64,000 bases of DNA from Desertimonas sp963733085. GTDB taxonomy: Bacteria; Actinomycetota; Acidimicrobiia; Acidimicrobiales; Ilumatobacteraceae. Location: the NCBI GenBank assembly GCA_963733085.1, contig CAVTBY010000012.1:1-64000 (forward strand), in the 5' to 3' direction. The notes under the pieces were generated by a model. That model ran no database searches. It was given only the letters and a program-made list of their open reading frames with translations, and was not told the origin of the DNA. Each line of letters opens with the position of its first letter. Within the stretch, counting starts at the first letter, position 1. Both the position numbers and the translations under genes were made by a program. This document shows positions 54,871-63,700 of the stretch, one piece after another.

Positions 54871-55783
54871 TCCTCGTGTACATCTCCGGGCGGCGATAGC
54901 GCTCGAAGTCGAACAGCGTGTGGGTGTAGCGCTTGCACCAATCGAGATCGCAGGCGGCGGTGATCAACTCGTCGCCGGCGGTCAATGCCTGAGCGACGAT
55001 CTGGCCGGACGGGGCGACGATCATGCTCTGGGCGAGCGAGTCGATGCCTGCCTCGACGCCGCCCTTGGCGACGCCGACGACCCAGGTGCCGTTCTGGTAG
55101 GCGCCGGACTGCATCACGAGAGCGTTGTGGAAGCCCTGCAGGATGTCCTGGCTCGGGTCGGGCACGTAGTGGATTGGCGTGTTGTAACCGCACAGGATCA
55201 GCTCGACGCCCTGGAGGCCCATCACCCGATACGACTCGGGCCAGCGACGGTCGTTGCAGATCATCATCCCGACCCGCCCGCCGAAGGCGTCCCATACGCC
55301 GAACTCGTCGGGGCCGGGCTCGAAGTAGTGCCGCTCGGCGTGCTGGAACGGCCGGTCCGGTTCGTCCTTCTCGTGTCCGGGCAGGTGGACCTTACGGTAG
55401 GTGGCGACGATCGTTCCGTCCCGCTCGACGAGGACCTGGCTGTTGTAGCGATGGCGGATGCCGTCGTCGTCGGGCTCGGTGAGCTCGGCAAAGCCGAGGC
55501 AGAACCCGATGCCGAGGCGGGCGGCCTCGTCGAAAAGGGGCCGCGTCGTTGGGCTGGGCATCGCCTGCTCGTAGTAGTGGTCGCACTCGGCGAGGTCGGC
55601 GACATACCAGCGCGGGAAGAACGTCGTAAGAGCGAGCTCCGGGAAGACGACGAGCTGGCAGCCTCGCTCGGCGCCGGCCTGGAGCAGCGCGATCAGTCGC
55701 TCGACGACGTCAGCGCGGCTGTGCTCGGGTTCGACTGGCCCGAGTTGCCCCGCCCCGACGACCACCGTCCGCGATTCCACCAC
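54836..55783 (-). CDS. N-carbamoyl-D-amino-acid hydrolase-like nitrilase
   Basis: 315 residues from GTG 55783 (a second GTG at 55780). Catalytic triad Glu in VVFPELALTTFFPRWYVAD, Lys in YRKVHLPGHEKD and Cys in GMMICNDRRWPESYRVMG. The pattern closely follows Agrobacterium N-carbamoyl-D-amino-acid amidohydrolase (FPELALTTFFPRW, CNDRRWPE, VELILCGYNTPIHY, GAYQNG). The enzyme cleaves N-carbamoyl amino acids to amino acids, CO2 and NH3. The neighbouring genes (molybdoenzyme, FAD enzyme) suggest a heterocycle or hydantoin catabolic cluster, which is inference. Confidence 0.9.
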   Translation of the reverse strand: MVESRTVVVGAGQLGPVEPEHSRADVVERLIALLQAGAERGCQLVVFPELALTTFFPRWYVADLAECDHYYEQAMPSPTTRPLFDEAARLGIGFCLGFAELTEPDDDGIRHRYNSQVLVERDGTIVATYRKVHLPGHEKDEPDRPFQHAERHYFEPGPDEFGVWDAFGGRVGMMICNDRRWPESYRVMGLQGVELILCGYNTPIHYVPDPSQDILQGFHNALVMQSGAYQNGTWVVGVAKGGVEAGIDSLAQSMIVAPSGQIVAQALTAGDELITAACDLDWCKRYTHTLFDFERYRRPEMYTRITTQRGVTPPT

Positions 55784-55928
55784 CCGATGATCGCACGATC
55801 GACCCGGACACCCCACGTTCTGAGTCAGAGCGACCGGCAAAAGGCGCGGCGTCAGGTCTCGCCCCGCGACATTCACGGTTGTTTTGCTCTTGAAGGGGTG
55901 TTGGCCGGCTCGTCCGACGGATCCCGGC

Positions 55929-55971
55929 GTTTGTGTCAGCAAGAGAGCCTGCTATGGGCACATTCCCTGAT
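55929..55971 (+). repeat. Repeat element interrupted by the IS
   Basis: 43 bp resembling 58332-58374 at about 80 per cent of positions (starting GTTTGTGTCAGCA, ending GGCACATTC-n-CTGA). The IS inserted at its right end (CTGAT duplicated). Confidence 0.6.
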
Positions 55972-55997
55972 CTTGCCTTTAAACCTTGGTCTGCCGA

Positions 55998-57338
55998 TCA
56001 GGCGGCCTTTTTGATGGCTGGATGGCGTGGTCGTGGGCCGGTGCGGGTGCCTTTGGGGCGTCCGGGGCCGGCTCGTGAGGGTTTCGGTGGGTTGGCTGGT
56101 GTGCCGAGGTGTGCGCGAAGTCGGCGAAACCCGCGTCGGACGCGGGCGGGGGTGAGCTTGGCGGGGTCGAGGGGTCGTTCCCAGGGCAGCCGGAGATCCT
56201 GGACGAGGCCGCGGGCGAGGCGGAGCTGGGTGAGCGCGGCGACAACGAGCGCGGTCCAGCGGTCGGCTTGGTCGGGAGTGCACAGCGACGGGGTGGTCCA
56301 GCCGAGGGTGTTCTTGGCGAACCGGAAGGTGTGCTCGATGTCGAAGCGACGCAGGTAGGCGCGCCAGCAGCGGTCGAGGTCGGGTCGGCCGGGTCCGGAC
56401 CACCACAGCCACAGGGTCTTGTGCGCCCGGGCGGTGAGCTTGGGGAGGTGTTCGACCTCGACACGGATGACGGTGCCGCGCACGATCGGCGGCCGGTCAT
56501 AGCTGGCCCAGTGGCCGCGGCACAGCAGGTCGGGGATGCAGTCCGTGCCAGGCGTTGACGGTGATGGTGCCGTAGCGGGGATCGTTGGCGGTCGAGCGTG
56601 GCGGCGGGTTCGGGCCACGTTGTCGGCTGTGAGCACTGGAACGTGGGGCCGTGTCGTGGTGGACGTCCACCGGTGCCCGGTGGTCGGTTGGGTCGCGGCG
56701 GCGGCGTCGGCGTAGAAGACGCGGTCGTCGCGGATGCGGCACAGCACCTCGCAACGCATCTCGGCGAGGTCGTGACCGATGGCGATCGGGTCGTAGCCGG
56801 CGTCGAACACGAACAGCGGCACCTCAGCGACGTCGCCGAGTCCGTCGACGAGGCGACGGACCTGCTCGACGGTGGCGGTGGTCATGTCGGCCGGTGGCGG
56901 GATACGGCGCACGTCCAGCGGCGCCGTCCAGCTGTCGGGCGCCCAGTTGAGCTGGCAGATCCACTGGTAGCACCAGCCAGCGACGATCGGCTGACCGGCG
57001 GAGTGCTTCGACGCCGAGTAGTAGAAGCCCGCGTTCGGGCTGCACTCGGCGTCGCAGCGGTCCCACGTCGAGCCGTCCACGGCGAACACCAGCGGCCAGT
57101 CCATCGGGGCGGTGCTCGACGAGCAACCGGCCGAGATCGGTCGTCGTCGATGCGGCCTCGGGCCAGCGCCTTGTAGAGGCTGCCATGGGAGCGGCGGAAC
57201 TCCGGCTCGAGGCTCAACGACGGCACCGAGTGCAGCGCTCCCTCGGCGCACAACGGCGGCGTCGGTGAGCTCGAACAGGGCGTCGCCCCAGCCGGTGAGG
57301 CAGCTGAACAGAGCCGGCCCGGAACCGTTCCAGCTCAC
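55998..57338 (-). pseudogene. IS transposase (IS4/IS701-like), several frameshifts
   Basis: The N-terminus (ALFSCLTGWGDALFELTDAA) and the continuation SLSLEPEFRRSHGSLYKALA lie in different frames; then MDWPLVFAVDGSTWDRCDAE (first catalytic Asp) and FVFDAGYDPIAIGHDLAEMR (second Asp), a further frame slip near 56600-56660, and HTFRFAKNTLGWTTPSLCTP with the C-terminal catalytic block (WTALVVAALTQLRLARGLVQ). The whole transposase is present in pieces. Start at 57338, stop just inside the left inverted repeat. Confidence 0.8.
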
Positions 57339-57359
57339 CGCCCGCAGATCGCTTCACGC

Positions 57360-57381
57360 CAGACAGTATCTCTACTGTCTG
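57360..57381. promoter_or_regulatory. Inverted repeat in the IS divergent promoter
   Basis: CAGACAGTA-TCTC-TACTGTCTG, perfect 9-bp arms, between the transposase start and the small gene's strong ribosome site (GGAGG). Candidate autoregulatory operator. Confidence 0.55.
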
Positions 57382-57420
57382 ACTACCCGTATGGTGGATA
57401 CTCTGACGCGCGGAGGAACC

Positions 57421-57797
57421 ATGGCTCGCAGCGCCCAGCAACGACTCGACCGCCTACGAACGTCGCTACCGCGAAGCTCGCCGCCGAGCTCACCGACATC
57501 GGGCTACATCAGCTCCGGCAGCCTCACCCGCCGCTACACCCACTGCGCCTCACCAGGACTGCAGATGCCACGCCGACCCACCCCAACCGCACGGCCCCTA
57601 CTGCCAACTGCACCCGCAAGATCGACGGCAAGACCAGCACCCGACGACTCACCGCCGAGCGAAGCCGAGCTCTACCAGCCACTGGATCAACAACGACCGA
57701 CGCCTACGCGCGAATCATCGACGAACTTCGCGCCGTCGCCAGCGCAGCCACCGAGATCATCCTCGAACAGGTCCGACAGACCGACACCAAGGTTTAA
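57421..57797 (+). pseudogene. Small IS accessory gene, frameshifted
   Basis: ATG 57421 preceded by GCGGAGGAA. MARSAQQRLDR then, across frames, YERRYREARRRA, YISSGSLTRRYTHC, CRCHADPPQPHGPY, CTRKIDGKTSTRRLTAE and ARIIDELRAVASAATEIILE, ending QVRQTDTKV with the stop inside the right inverted repeat. This order matches a small Cys-containing protein that I recall beside this transposase type under the name DUF6788 (recall, not searched). At least four indels. Possibly a DNA-binding accessory. Confidence 0.65.
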
Positions 57798-58309
57798 AGG
57801 CAAGCTGATAGGGCGCGCCAATAGGCGGCGACGGGTCGAAGGTTTGCGACGCCCGATCGGTTCTGCTCTGGAAGCTGTACTGCGGCGGTCGTCGCGACAG
57901 CTTTGGGCACGCAGGCGTTCCTCGGAACTAAATGCCCCCGATTCGGTTCTCCTCGGGTTTGTCTGGGTGTGGCCGCGCGCTGCGTTACGTGGGATGGCTC
58001 TAGAAGCGGCGGCTAGTGAAGTCGTGTCGGGCAGTCTCGACATCACCGTGAACTGCGAGCTGTCGCAGCAGGTTTGTGCTGTTTGCGCTCACAGTTCCGG
58101 TGTCGACGGGGCGAGCGGCGAGAACTGCCGACGCAGCAGGCACGAAACGGTCGTTTCAGTCGGCACTTCGGATTCTTCCCGCGCAAAGCGGCCAGATCTG
58201 GCCGCGCAGCGACATCAGTTCCCCCGTCGGTGATCGCTGCGCGACACCTCCTTCAGAGCCCTACCGATGATCGGTCCACACCATTGAACCCGACCTATTG
58301 CCGGACGCT

Positions 58310-58381
58310 CTGACACAAACCTTGGCCGCTCGTTTGTGTCAGCATGACGGCTCTCTACAGGCACATTCGCTGACGCAAACG
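58310..58381. repeat. Nested inverted repeats
   Basis: CTGACACAAAC (58310-58320) pairs perfectly with GTTTGTGTCAG (58332-58342); the latter also lies in a larger hairpin with GCTGACGCAAACG (58369-58381, one mismatch). The rest of the 57810-58582 gap, other than the palindrome at 58483, holds no gene I can support. Confidence 0.7.
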
Positions 58382-58482
58382 AGTCGGCCCGTTTGGGTGG
58401 CCCGGCACGCTTCACTTCCAGAGCAACGCAGGCGTGCTCACGCGTCACTCGAACCCGCAGCACCACCTATTGGCGCGCGTTC

Positions 58483-58517
58483 TCACGACATACGACGTCG
58501 GACGTCGTATGTCGTGA
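58483..58517. promoter_or_regulatory. 35-bp palindrome upstream of the ABC exporter
   Basis: Two 17-nt arms around a single G: left arm TCACGACATACGACGTC (58483-58499), right arm its exact complement (58501-58517). It ends 66 bp before the GTG start of the ATPase. Size and place are typical of a TetR-family operator, but no TetR gene is in the window. Confidence 0.7.
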
Positions 58518-58583
58518 CACATAACCGGGCAAGGGGCGAAGGGTGGAGCGACCGACGACGACGCGTCGATAGGGTCGGGGTGC

Positions 58584-59570
58584 GTGCTGGAGATTGACGC
58601 GCTCGTGCGGACGTACGGGCCGGTGCGTGCTCTCGACGGCATGTCGTTCACGGTGCGTCCGGGGGCAGTCACCGGGTTCCTCGGACCGAACGGTGCCGGC
58701 AAGACGACGGCGATGCGGGCGATCTTCGGGCTGACTGCCCTCGACAGCGGCGTTGTTCGCTGGGATGGCCGCGCCGTCGACGCCGACGCCCGGCAGCGGT
58801 TCGGCTACCTCCCGGAGGAACGTGGGTTGTATCCGACGATGCGAGTCGGTGATCAGCTGCGCTATCTCGGCCGGCTGCGTGGCCTCGACAAGCTCGAGGC
58901 GAGCCGCCGGGCCGACGCCTGGCTCGAACGCCTCGACCTCGGCGACCGCGCGCGCAGCAACCTCGAAGACCTGTCCCTCGGCAACCAGCAACGCATCCAA
59001 CTGATCAGCGCCCTCGTCCACGAACCAGACGTGCTGATCCTCGACGAGCCGTTCTCCGGGCTCGACCCGATCGCCGTCGACGCCCTGTCGAAGATCCTCG
59101 TGTCCGAAGCGCGGCGCGGCGCCACCGTGCTGTTCTCGTCGCACCAGCTCGACCTCGTCGAGCACCTGTGCGAGGACGCAGTCATCGTCGACCGCGGCCG
59201 CGCCGTCGTCCAGGGGTCGCTCGACGAGCTCGCCGCCGGCCACGCGCCTGTGCTGCTCATCGACGTGCCCGACGATCCAGACGGATCGTGGACGGAGCCG
59301 CTCGACCCTCAGGACTTCACCGTGCTCGGAAACACGAGCGGTGCCGTGCGGCTGAGCGTGGCAGATGGCGATGGCGGGGCCGTCGCGCGAGCGCAGCCGG
59401 CACTCGACGCGGCCCGTGGGGCTGGCGCCGTCAGCCGCTTCGGGTTCGAGCGGCGAACTCTGGCCGAAGTCTTCCGCGATCTCGTCGGACGCCCACCCGA
59501 CGAGGACACCACCGCAGCCGCCGAATCCGGCGACGCTCCCGTGCCGGCCGGTATCGGGAGGACGCCGTGA
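58584..59570 (+). CDS. ABC transporter ATP-binding protein (NatA-like)
   Basis: 328 residues. Walker A GPNGAGKTTAMRAIFGL, signature LSLGNQQRIQLISALVH, Walker B LILDEPFSGLDPIAVDAL, H-loop SSHQLDL, and the C-terminal DUF4162-like domain. With the NatB-like permease overlapping its stop (GTGA) it forms an exporter, probably of cations or small molecules. Start GTG 58584, preceded by the palindrome at 58483. Confidence 0.93.
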   Translation: MLEIDALVRTYGPVRALDGMSFTVRPGAVTGFLGPNGAGKTTAMRAIFGLTALDSGVVRWDGRAVDADARQRFGYLPEERGLYPTMRVGDQLRYLGRLRGLDKLEASRRADAWLERLDLGDRARSNLEDLSLGNQQRIQLISALVHEPDVLILDEPFSGLDPIAVDALSKILVSEARRGATVLFSSHQLDLVEHLCEDAVIVDRGRAVVQGSLDELAAGHAPVLLIDVPDDPDGSWTEPLDPQDFTVLGNTSGAVRLSVADGDGGAVARAQPALDAARGAGAVSRFGFERRTLAEVFRDLVGRPPDEDTTAAAESGDAPVPAGIGRTP

Positions 59571-60796
59571 GCATCGTCGATCGCCCGATCGCTCTCGTCG
59601 CCCGGCGCGAGGTGTCCGAAGGCTTCCGCTCCAAGGGTTTTTGGATCCTCCTCGCCATCAGCGTCATTGCGGTCGCGGCGATCATCGTGATTGCCAACAT
59701 TGCCGGCGGGTCAAGCGAGTCGACGGTCGATCTCGCCGTTGTCGGCGATCCGGACCCCGCCGCCGTCGACCGCTACGAGGCGATCGGCGAAGCGATCGGC
59801 ACGTCGATCGACGTCGCCACCGTCGCCGACGATGCCGCCGCCCGCGACGCGGTTGAGAACGGCGACGCCGACGTCGCCCTCCTCGACGGGGCGACGACGA
59901 TCGTCGTCGAGGAACCGATCGACGCCGACGACACCTCCGACGTGGCCACCGTCGTCAACGTGTTGCGTTCCGACATTGCTCTCGCCCAGGGCCTCACCGA
60001 GGCCGGAATGTCACAGCAGGAGATCGCTGCGGCGTTGTCCCACGATCCTCCTGTCGTCGAGAGCCTCGACGGTGGCGAACCGAGCGATGACGACGGCGGC
60101 CGGGTCGCCACGGCGATCATCATCAACATCGCCCTGTTCCTGCTCCTCCAGACGTACGGCGGCTGGGTGGTCAGCGGCGTTACGCGCGAGAAGGCGTCGC
60201 GTGTCGTCGAGGTGCTGCTGTCGACACTCACGGCTCGTCAACTGATGTTCGGCAAGATCATCGGCATCGGTGCCCTCGCCCTGCTCCATGCGGCGGCGCT
60301 CGTGACGACGGCGATCGTCGCTGCGACGATCGTCGGTATCGATGTCCCGGACGGGTTCCGCGCCATCGACGTCCTCGTCGGCGCGACCTGGTTCGTGCTC
60401 GGCTACTCCTTGTACTGCTCGGCGTTCGCCGCTGCGGGCTCGCTCTGCAGCCGCGCCGAGGACGCCCAGGGCGCCGTGCTGCCGATCATGCTGCCGCTCA
60501 TCGCCGGCTACATCATCGCCTTCTCGGCGGCCGATGGACCGTCGACTCTGTTGTGGGTGCTCGCCTTCTTCCCACCGACCGCGGTGCAGTGCATGCCGGT
60601 GCTGTACGCCACCGGCGAGGCGCCCGTCTGGGCGATGCTGCTGAGCATGGCGATCACGGTCGTCACCGCCTATGCGATCGCCCGCCTCGCCGCGGCGATC
60701 TACTCCCGATCGATCCTCAAGAGTGGCAAGCGCGTGTCGTGGCGGGACGCGATCGGACGCGGTTCGTCGGACACCGACGTGGCGCCCGCGGCGTGA
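59567..60796 (+). CDS. ABC transporter permease (NatB-like)
   Basis: 409 residues from GTG 59567. An N-terminal membrane segment (GFWILLAISVIAVAAIIVIA), an external domain of ~150 residues and several C-terminal membrane segments (REKASRVVEVLLSTLTARQL, LMFGKIIGIGALALLHAAAL) are the NatB/ABC-2 pattern. Overlaps the ATPase stop. Its 3' end overlaps by 97 bp the large opposing ATPase gene. Confidence 0.92.
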   Translation: MSIVDRPIALVARREVSEGFRSKGFWILLAISVIAVAAIIVIANIAGGSSESTVDLAVVGDPDPAAVDRYEAIGEAIGTSIDVATVADDAAARDAVENGDADVALLDGATTIVVEEPIDADDTSDVATVVNVLRSDIALAQGLTEAGMSQQEIAAALSHDPPVVESLDGGEPSDDDGGRVATAIIINIALFLLLQTYGGWVVSGVTREKASRVVEVLLSTLTARQLMFGKIIGIGALALLHAAALVTTAIVAATIVGIDVPDGFRAIDVLVGATWFVLGYSLYCSAFAAAGSLCSRAEDAQGAVLPIMLPLIAGYIIAFSAADGPSTLLWVLAFFPPTAVQCMPVLYATGEAPVWAMLLSMAITVVTAYAIARLAAAIYSRSILKSGKRVSWRDAIGRGSSDTDVAPAA

Positions 60797-63700
60797 CGGC
60801 CGACCTGAACGAGGCGCCGACCGCCGGCGTCGATCATCCAGGCGAGCCCCGGCCGGGCGGCGATCGGTAGGCGTCGCGGCAGCGGCTCACCGAAGAGGTC
60901 ACCGTCGGTGTCGGCTCCGGTCGACATGACGAGCCCGATGCGGCTGCGCCGGATCACCGCCGTCCAGTGTCCGTACATCGCCCGCAACGCGTCCGGCCTG
61001 CCGGCGGCGACGATCGTCACGTTGGGGTGGCGCTCGTTGGCGAGGGCGGCGAGCCGGCCACTCGGGTCGGCAACCCGTTCAGCATCGTCGACGACGACGA
61101 GTATTCGCCGGGAGCCGCCGTTCACCGCGGCGAGGATCTCATCCTCTCCCGCGGCGTACTCCGCTTCGTCGCCGATCGACGCCGAGGCCCACAGCGCCAC
61201 GGGTGATGACGGTCGAGGGCAATGCAGCACGACGATGCCACCCGGGTGGGCCGCGCGCCAGCCGGCGATGAGCCGGATCAGCGCCGTGCTCCGACCACTG
61301 CGAGCCGGCCCGACGACGAGGGCGTGTTCGCCGTCGGGCAGATCCAGGCGGCCGAGCGCGAGGGTTGCAAACTCGACTCCGATGACGATCGCAGTCGCCC
61401 CGTCTCGATGGGTCGACGCGGGGAGCGTCCGCCCGTCGATGTCATCGCCGAGGACCCCGATGGTGACCGGGGCCGCCGGCTGTGGGGTCACCGCCGAGGC
61501 CGCCAGCGACGGCAACGGCAACGGCAACGGCAGCACCGCCAGCTGAGCCTCGCAGCGACGGTCCACGACGAGAATCCGCCCCGGAATCGGTGGCGGCACC
61601 GCAGAGGCGCGGACACCGAGCGTGACGCATTCGATCGGATCGTCGACATGGAACAGCCAGCGCTGGGTGAGCGCAGCCAGCGCCGCGTGAGCGACGCCGC
61701 CTGGGCGCTCGATCGTCGCCACGGTGTGGATGCCGGCGGCAGCGCCGTCGATGAGCACCCTGAGCAGCCGGGCGTGGTCGTCGATGTCGGCTGGTCCGGC
61801 GAGGCAGGCCAGCAGGGCGCCGAGCCCGTCGATCGCGAGGATGATCGGTTGGCGCGGCGCGGCCGGCTGCGCCTGGCGGCGGGCGAGTTCGTCGGCGAGG
61901 AAACGCACGAGGCGCACCCTGCGTTCGGCGTCGTGGAGGCCGACGACCGCGCCGCACGTGGGTAGCTCGGCCACGGCGTCGAGCAATCCGTCGCCCCGGG
62001 CATCGATCACGTAGCAGTGCGGGACCGACCCGGCGGCGGCGATCAGCGTCCGCACTGCCGTGGTCGTGCCCGAGCCCATCGAGCCGATCAGCACGAGGTT
62101 GCCGGCGTTGCGATCCCAGCGCAGCGGGGCTTGACGTTGGTCGGCCGGTTCGTCGATCAGGCCGATGGCATCGCCATCGAGGGCGGACGCCGTCAGCACT
62201 GCCGGAAGCGGCTCGAGCCAGGGACGGAAGGGCGGTCGCACGTCGCTCAGCGACGCCGCGGCGCGGATCGAGCGGGTGAGTGTGGCCAGCTCGGTCACCG
62301 GCGACCGGTCGTGTGCACCAGGCCGGCGACGATCGCCACTTGCCGATCCCCCGTCATCGACTCCGTGCCTCACACGCAGCGCGCCGCCATGCGTCCGATG
62401 CGCGCCGGAGCTGTGCGCCGTCTGGAACACCACGGTCTCACCGGCGCCGAGACGCAGCATCGCCCGCCCCGGGATGCCCCGGGGGAACGAGGCGGGATCG
62501 GCGACCCCGACGATGTCGATGGCGTCGGCGCGGTCCTGGAGGCGCAGGGCGATGCGCAGGTTCGTGTTCGCCCGGATCTCGTCGCTGACGACACCTGCCG
62601 GCCGTTGCGTGGCCAGGATGAGGTGAATCCCGAGGCTGCGCCCCCGCTGGGCGACGCCGACGAGTGCCGGCAGGAACCCTGGCAGGTCGGCTGCCATCGC
62701 GGCGAACTCGTCGATCACCACGACGAGGCGGGGCAACGGATCGATGTCAGCGCCGACCGCGGCGCGGTAGGCGTCGACCTCGTCGGCGCCGACGCCGCGA
62801 AGCAGCCGCTCCCGCCGGCGGACCTCCGCCTCGAGGCTGACCAGCGCTCGCTCGGCTAGCCGCTCGTCGAGGTCGGTGACGAGGCCGACGGTGTGGGGAA
62901 GGTCGGCGCAGGCATCAAACGTCGAACCGCCCTTGTAGTCGATGAGCACGAAGGTCAGATCGTCGGGACTGGCGCCGGCTGCCAGGGAGGCGACCAGCGT
63001 GCGCAGAAGCTCACTCTTGCCCGATCCCGTCGTGCCGGCGATGAGGGCGTGCGGGCCGTCACGCACCAGATCGATCTCGACCGCCCCATCGGCGGTCATG
63101 CCGAGCACGGCGCGGGGGTGCGTGGGGCTGCGCCGCTCGCCGTCGCCGCCACCGCCGAGCCGCCAAGCCGCAGCAACGGCAATCGAATCGTCGAGGGCAG
63201 CGAGGCCGCGGCGGGCGACGACCCGCGACAGCGCCACCGACGTCGGACATGCGCCATCCGCCTCGTCGGGGTTCTCCGGATCGTGGATGCGCGCCATCCG
63301 TCGGGCGGCATCGCCGGCGACCGTCGCGGACACGCCGGCGGCGTGCACCCGGCCGGACACCGTCACCGCCGCGAGGTCCGGGAACCACCTGGCGGTGCAC
63401 AGACTGCTGATCCGTAGCTCGCTGCGGCACAGTGGCGGCACTACGCCAGCGGGTGGGACAACGGCAATCACCGCAACGGACGGCGCCGCGGCCAAGAAGC
63501 GGCGCAGAGCACCAGTGCGGTTCGACAACAGCTCGGGCCGATCGGTGACGACGACGACATGGCGTCCGTCGCTGTCGTCAACGGCGGCGAGGACGCCTGC
63601 CAGGCTGCCATCCTCGGCGGCGGCGATCAGCGGACCGACGTGGAAGCCGTGACTTGACGACGCGTGCGGGAGCCATGCGGCCCACTCCCACTGCGTCGGG

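Larger units (their letters stand above)
55972..57804. mobile_element. Complete insertion sequence, 1,833 bp
   Basis: Perfect 19-bp terminal inverted repeats CTTGCCTTTAAACCTTGGT (55972-55990) and its complement (57786-57804). The flanks carry the 5-bp direct repeat CTGAT (55967-55971 and 57805-57809). Contents: a leftward transposase and a rightward small gene, divergent. Transposase and small gene are both frameshifted, so it may be inactive. Of the IS4/IS701-like transposase group. Confidence 0.92.
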
